From positions 1 through 12,760 of the forward strand of contig JNEM01014607.1 of NCBI GenBank assembly GCA_000697335.1: 12,760 nt of DNA, written 5' to 3'. Positions 8,996 to 12,760 of this stretch are shown one piece after another; within the stretch, counting starts at the first letter, position 1, and each line of letters opens with the position of its first letter. A model generated the notes under the pieces. It searched no databases, was not told the origin of the DNA, and saw nothing but the letters and a program-made list of their open reading frames with translations. The position numbers and the translations under genes are program-made. The DNA is from Conidiobolus incongruus B7586. Taxonomy: Eukaryota > Entomophthoromycota > Entomophthoromycetes > Entomophthorales > Conidiobolaceae.

Positions 8996-10011
8996 TTAAT
9001 ATCTAGTATATCTATCTTTTGCTTTTCTAACTTCTTTAAGTTTGTAAGGTATAAAATTAACTAGCTTCTTATATTAAACAAAACTAATATTATTCTAAGT
9101 TTCTTAAATATACTCCTAAAATTAATCTAAATTTTTTGCTAGGGGGAAAACTTTAATTAATTTTTTTAGTTAATCCCAAAGATGTTTAATTGGGTTAAAA
9201 TTAAAAAATTAAAGAGGTAATTTTATAATAGTTATTTTGTTATTTTTAAGCTATTTAATAACAGAATTTATAGTATAACAAGGTGTATTATCTTATTAGA
9301 AAATAATATTTGATTTTTTTAATCTATATCACTTAATAGTTTTTTTCAATTTATTATTTAGAATACTTTAATACATTTTAGTATTAATTCCCATATTAAC
9401 TCTATAAAGATATTTTACACCTAAAGATAACATACATCCCTAAACTATAATTAACCTACCATTGTATTTTTAGGTTATAATAACATAATGGTTATAAAGT
9501 AGTTCTTTATCTTTTTTGAAATATCTAGCTTTTTTATTAAATCTATTAAAATATATCTTTGTTTCATTAGATTAAATAACTTTATTTTAGTTAGTTTCAG
9601 TTTAACTTTAGTATTGATATTTAAACTCTTACCTAGTTTTATAATAAGACTTCTTTAATTAAAGGTGTTTTTTTTAAAGTGTGAGTAGTATTTATTTTAA
9701 TGTAAAGTATATATAATAGTATTAGTACTAATTAATATTCTTATATAGTTTTATAATTCTTATTATACTTATATAATAATATTATACTTACCTATATTAA
9801 TTAATCTACAAATATACTTTTTATCATGTTTATTTATAATTTTAATATACTTAAGTTTTAGTTTAGGTGTTTCTTTAACATTATTCTTAATAACCTTAAC
9901 TATAATAGATTAGCTAACATTAATAATTCTAATAATCTCACAAATTGATTTATTTTTATTATAAAGTTAATTAATATATAAGTGAATTTTTTTAGAGAAA
10001 GATTTAAACAT
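8996..10011 (-). pseudogene. Decayed Tc1-like transposase (copy B)
   Basis: An ATG at 10011 opens M-F-K-S-F-S-K-K, and the frame closes at a TAA (8996-8998) after a Tc1-like C-terminus ending in ...R-Y-T-R-Y. F-Q-Q-D-N-T-P-C-Y is present with both Gln codons as TAA; the catalytic Asp GAT is at 9290-9292. The third acidic position, in N-P-I-E-H-L-W-D, is now AAA at 9185-9187. The separation of 34 codons confirms DD34E. More TG dinucleotides survive here than in copy A, for example in the V-W-G-C-M block. Many premature stops sit at expected Gln and Trp positions, and the total length is not a multiple of three. It is non-functional. Confidence 0.88.
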
Positions 10012-10116
10012 TTTAATATTAATTTTAAAATATTAGCTTAATAGTTTTATAATATATATAATATAACAAAAAAAAAGATATATATAAGTTTTGTTATTTA
10101 TACCCTTTTAACTTAT

Positions 10117-10329
10117 AAACCCACAAATTTATAACTCACCTTGGTTAAATTTTAGGTTTTGATATATTAACCAATAACTAATGTAATATAATTAAATATA
10201 GTTAGTTATAATTAATTAATATAGGTAAATTATATATTTTAATTTAAATTTATTTAATTAGGAATTGTTTAAGATATAAGTAAATATTTAAGTAATTTTA
10301 ATTTTATAACTTACTTTTACAAGCTAATA
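10117..10329 (-). repeat. Right-coordinate terminal inverted repeat of copy B
   Basis: The inner motif lies at 10117-10144 and the outer motif at about 10300-10319. This end keeps GTGAGTTATAAATTT almost intact in the inner motif, while the outer motif has changed G to A. It corresponds to the transposase 5' side. Confidence 0.88.
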
Positions 10330-10331
10330 TA

Positions 10332-11160
10332 TTAGATATAATATAATACTTTTAATTAACCAACAATCAAAAACTATAAATATCCTTTTTAATATTATAT
10401 TTAATAAAGATTAATTATATATTTTTTATATTAAATTTAATATTAAAAATAACATATATTATTATGTTTTATCATAAGTAAATTTGAATAAAATGATAAT
10501 TTTTGAACTTTAATTCTAAAATTATTTTTATTTTAAAAATTAAATTAAATAAATTAAAATTTTAAAATTTAGAATATTCAACCTAAGATTTCTTTATTAA
10601 TTTATAAGTTAATTTCTTAATTAATAAATTTCATTAAAAAATATTTGTTATTGATATCTTCTAAATTGATTTGATCTTTTAATATATATTTATATATATT
10701 TATTATATTATAGTTTTTATTTAAAATAATATCAAAATTAAACTTAATATTTATTTATACTTACTTAATGTTTTTATAATTTTTTTTAATTAAATAAAAG
10801 TTTTTAAATATTACAAGTTTTTAATTCTATATAGATATAAAGGTTAGTATACTATATATATTTATATTTCAAAATACTCATATATATTGTTCACAACTTT
10901 TGTTATTTATATTAGGAAATATATAGAAATTAATAGTATTTGATATCAAGATAAATAGCTTAATATCAAAATTAATTACAATCCTAAAATCTCTCAATAA
11001 TTTTGATTATTTAACCAATGTCATATTTAATGCCATTCTTCAAATCATTTTAAAATTATTATAATTTGAGAAAATATAACAACTTTAGTTACTTCATTCA
11101 AATTATTTTTCAAAATGAATCTTGATTATTAGATTTGGAATTGATATTATTCCAATTTGA
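10332..11160. other. Very AT-rich spacer
   Basis: From 10332 to about 10860 the sequence is almost pure A+T with very few CA or TG dinucleotides, as in the eroded transposons; beyond that it is slightly less extreme. No gene or element end is recognised. Confidence 0.5.
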
Positions 11161-11214
11161 ACAATGGTAGATTATTTAATAGAGTTATAAAGATCAATAT
11201 GAACCTATAACAGG

Positions 11215-11275
11215 GTCAATATAAACAAGGTCTCTCTATGTAAATGGTGTGGAAAAAAGTCCTTGTTTATTTGAC
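11215..11275. repeat. Imperfect inverted repeat in the G+C-richer island
   Basis: ATAAACAAGG at 11221-11230 pairs exactly with CCTTGTTTAT at 11261-11270. The pairing extends outward through GTCAA/TTGAC with one bulged base, giving a stem of about 15 pairs around a 30-base loop. TCAATATAAAC in the left arm also echoes TCAATATGAAC about 22 bases upstream. The structure could be an RNA hairpin or an element end. Confidence 0.45.
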
Positions 11276-11440
11276 AATGGTTCCCATTTTTATATGTAAA
11301 AGTTGGTGGGGGTTCAAAAATAACATAAGAAAAGATAAGATCAAGTAGATAGAAGAGATATGAACAGGTAAGCAGATATGATTGACAGCGTCACAATGAT
11401 GACAAAGTGATCCAATCAATGACAGAACCACAGTACTCAT
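11267..11440 (-). CDS. Possible small hydrophobic ORF (57 aa), doubtful
   Basis: On the minus strand an ATG at 11440 opens 57 codons to a TAA at 11267-11269. The product has Cys-His pairs near residues 13-16 and a hydrophobic stretch at about 24-43 that could span a membrane. The codons use more G and C than the surroundings, which is the only reason to list it. No homologous family is recognised, and an in-frame TGA lies nine codons upstream of the ATG. It may equally be a chance frame in a conserved non-coding or regulatory island. Confidence 0.25.
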   Translation of the reverse strand: MSTVVLSLIGSLCHHCDAVNHICLPVHISSIYLILSFLMLFLNPHQLLHIKMGTIVK

Positions 11441-11459
11441 CTTCACTCTGATACAAAAT

Positions 11460-11901
11460 TTTGTTCAAATATCATAAATATATTATAATAGGTTTAATTG
11501 GCCAAGATCAGTTTAGAATATTATTAATAGATATGTCAAGAATATTTTAATCCAAAAGACGAATAATTTTAATTATCATAAATCCTTTACAACAGAAAAA
11601 TCATAATAAGCATTATAATGTCAATCGTATATTATAATTGAATTACACATTATAATTGATTTTTATAGTTATATCTTATCATCAAGTATGAAATCAATAT
11701 TATGTAAATTACCCTCAAAGATTACAGAACATTTGAGTAATCAATTTTACTTTAAATACAATATATATCATTGTTACTTTTCCAAAATATGTTTCAAACT
11801 ATTTTCTTTTAAAGGTTATTTGTTTTTTAAATAGTTCATTATATTATATAGATTTATCATTATCAGCAATATACAATAAATAATTATCGGTTCAATCAAA
11901 T
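11460..11901 (+). other. Upstream region of the tail-anchored protein gene
   Basis: This is AT-rich with no ORF. It contains a threefold ATTATAAT array (listed separately). A TATATAG at about 11846-11852 lies some 50-55 bases before the ATG, in a suitable place for a TATA-type box. Confidence 0.4.
11611..11663 (+). repeat. Threefold ATTATAAT array, 18-19 base period
   Basis: ATTATAAT occurs at 11612, 11631 and 11649. The last two copies extend to ATTATAATTGA followed by ATT or TTT. They lie about 240-290 bases before the ATG of the downstream gene. The regular spacing suggests a degenerate tandem repeat or repeated binding site, but no factor can be named. Confidence 0.45.
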
Positions 11902-12339
11902 ATGGCAAACCAACAGAGCTCATCAACAAATAATACTAACCTGATTAATGATTTGAATGAATGTTTAAAACATATTTATCGTATTGATGAAGATATTACT
12001 AAAATGGTTGAAGATTTGAAAAATTATCCAAATCCACCAATATTTAGACTGAACTTGATGAGATACTCATTAAATAATATTAGAACCATACTCATTAATT
12101 TAAAGTTAGTTATAAATGAATTTCAGATGGATCCAACGAGCCAAGCAGATTTTGAACCTAATCAGAATCAGATCGAGTTGATTAGTCGTTCAAAATATGA
12201 AAAGATAAATGTGAAAGGTACTCATGTAGATCAAGTCCAAAGGCAAAACTTGAATTCAGAATCAAATCTTATATATTATCATTTAATCATTGCCGGATTA
12301 GCATTTGTGATCGGATTTATTTTGGCCTGGTGTATTTGA
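11902..12339 (+). CDS. Predicted tail-anchored membrane protein, unknown family (145 aa)
   Basis: This intact 145-residue frame ends in TGA. A polar Gln/Ser/Asn-rich start (residues 2-13) is followed by two likely alpha helices with hydrophobic spacing, about 14-40 and 48-75, joined by the N-P-P turn at 44-46. A polar linker runs from 76 to 122. A single hydrophobic segment at about 126-144 ends two residues from the C-terminus. With no signal peptide, that layout is typical of tail-anchored proteins, which are inserted after translation into ER, mitochondrial or peroxisomal membranes with the N-terminal part facing the cytosol. I looked for SNARE, Bcl-2 and Fis1 features and found none convincing: no heptad SNARE layer leads into the anchor and no TPR pattern is visible. 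Codon choice is AT-biased but the frame is less AT-rich than its flanks. The gene looks monocistronic, and the ATG chosen is the first in the frame. Confidence 0.75.
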   Translation: MANQQSSSTNNTNLINDLNECLKHIYRIDEDITKMVEDLKNYPNPPIFRLNLMRYSLNNIRTILINLKLVINEFQMDPTSQADFEPNQNQIELISRSKYEKINVKGTHVDQVQRQNLNSESNLIYYHLIIAGLAFVIGFILAWCI

Positions 12340-12760
12340 ACCTAATTTTCTTTTATAATATCATTTTATATAATAAGTATATTTATCAATAGAAAAGATA
12401 TTGTTTTTTAATTTAATTAATATCAAAAATTAATGAGTTAATGCTCGTAAATTTAAAATATTTAACATATTTAATATTATAGTAAATATATTGATAAGTA
12501 ATTATAGTTTGTGAAAATATAGTTAATATTTATATTTTATTATTTAATTATTTTTATAAGCATTAAGTTAATATATTAATATTTTTATTTAGAAGTTTAA
12601 CAATTTACTTAGAGTTTTTATTTTTATTTTAAAATAGCTTAAAGACCAAAATTAATTAATATAGTTAAAAATATAATTTGGAAATAAAAAAATAATAATA
12701 ATATTATATATATTTCATTTTTCCAATATATTATTAATTTCAAAAAAATTAATTTTAAGG
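12340..12760. other. AT-rich spacer to the window end
   Basis: No gene, repeat array or clear polyadenylation hexamer is seen. The last 300 bases are close to pure A+T. Confidence 0.5.

Larger units (their letters stand above)
8766..10329 (-). mobile_element. Tc1-like DD34E transposon, copy B (complete ends)
   Basis: This full-length 1564-base copy of the same element as 1-1462 is inserted in the opposite orientation. The tips are TACTAGC at 8766 and its inverted counterpart GCTAATA ending at 10329. Both are flanked by TA (8764-8765 and 10330-10331), the target duplication of Tc1/mariner insertion. Terminal inverted repeats of 213 bases each contain two direct-repeat motifs. The transposase between them is decayed, so the element is not autonomous, but its boundaries are clear enough to define the family consensus together with copy A. 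Confidence 0.95.

Noticed and set aside
11281-11330. tRNA-like GGGGGTTCAAAAATA (B-box resemblance)
   Set aside because: The B-box match is poor, there is no A-box at the right distance, and no acceptor or anticodon stem forms.

Overview
This is an extremely AT-rich eukaryotic window with no bacterial gene arrangement, no rRNA or tRNA that I can recognise, and only a few short gene-like islands separated by kilobases of near-featureless A+T sequence. The genes use the standard code, with CAA/CAG for Gln and TAA/TGA as stops. Two decayed Tc1-like transposons differ from each other almost only by C/T and G/A transitions, and their expected CAA and TGG codons have turned into TAA/TAG. That is what repeat-induced point mutation (RIP), or something like it, would leave. 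My best guess is therefore an AT-rich fungus, perhaps a biotrophic or parasitic one. A microsporidian or another small AT-rich parasite whose DNA simply drifts toward A+T cannot be excluded.

Layout. 1-1462: copy A of a DD34E Tc1-like transposon, plus strand, cut by the left window edge. 1465-2940: AT-rich spacer with one weak coding-like stretch around 2001-2420. 2942-3682 (minus): the best gene in the window, an intact 246-residue predicted secreted protein with two N-terminal cysteines, a glycine/lysine-rich helical middle and an acidic tail. 3730-6718: almost empty AT-rich DNA. 6719-7583 (minus): a broken relative of the secreted-protein gene. 7640-8763: AT-rich spacer with a (TA)16 and an ATT microsatellite. 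8766-10329: copy B of the same transposon, complete end to end, minus strand, with TA target duplications. 10332-11160: spacer. 11161-11460: a small island richer in G+C, with an inverted repeat and a 57-codon minus-strand ORF. 11902-12339 (plus): an intact 145-residue protein with a single C-terminal membrane segment (tail-anchor type). 12340-12760: AT-rich spacer.

How the parts relate. The two transposon copies lie in opposite orientation and bracket the secreted-protein gene and its broken relative. Both members of that pair share the N-terminal C...LxLD...PEC layout and an acidic C-terminus. They also share upstream architecture: a TATAAATA box, and a TGAATA element exactly 24 bases before ACAATG-type starts. 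I read this as a small, lineage-specific secreted family in a transposon-rich, mutation-prone part of the genome, a setting known for fast-evolving effectors in some fungi. The effector role is inference; nothing in the sequence proves it.
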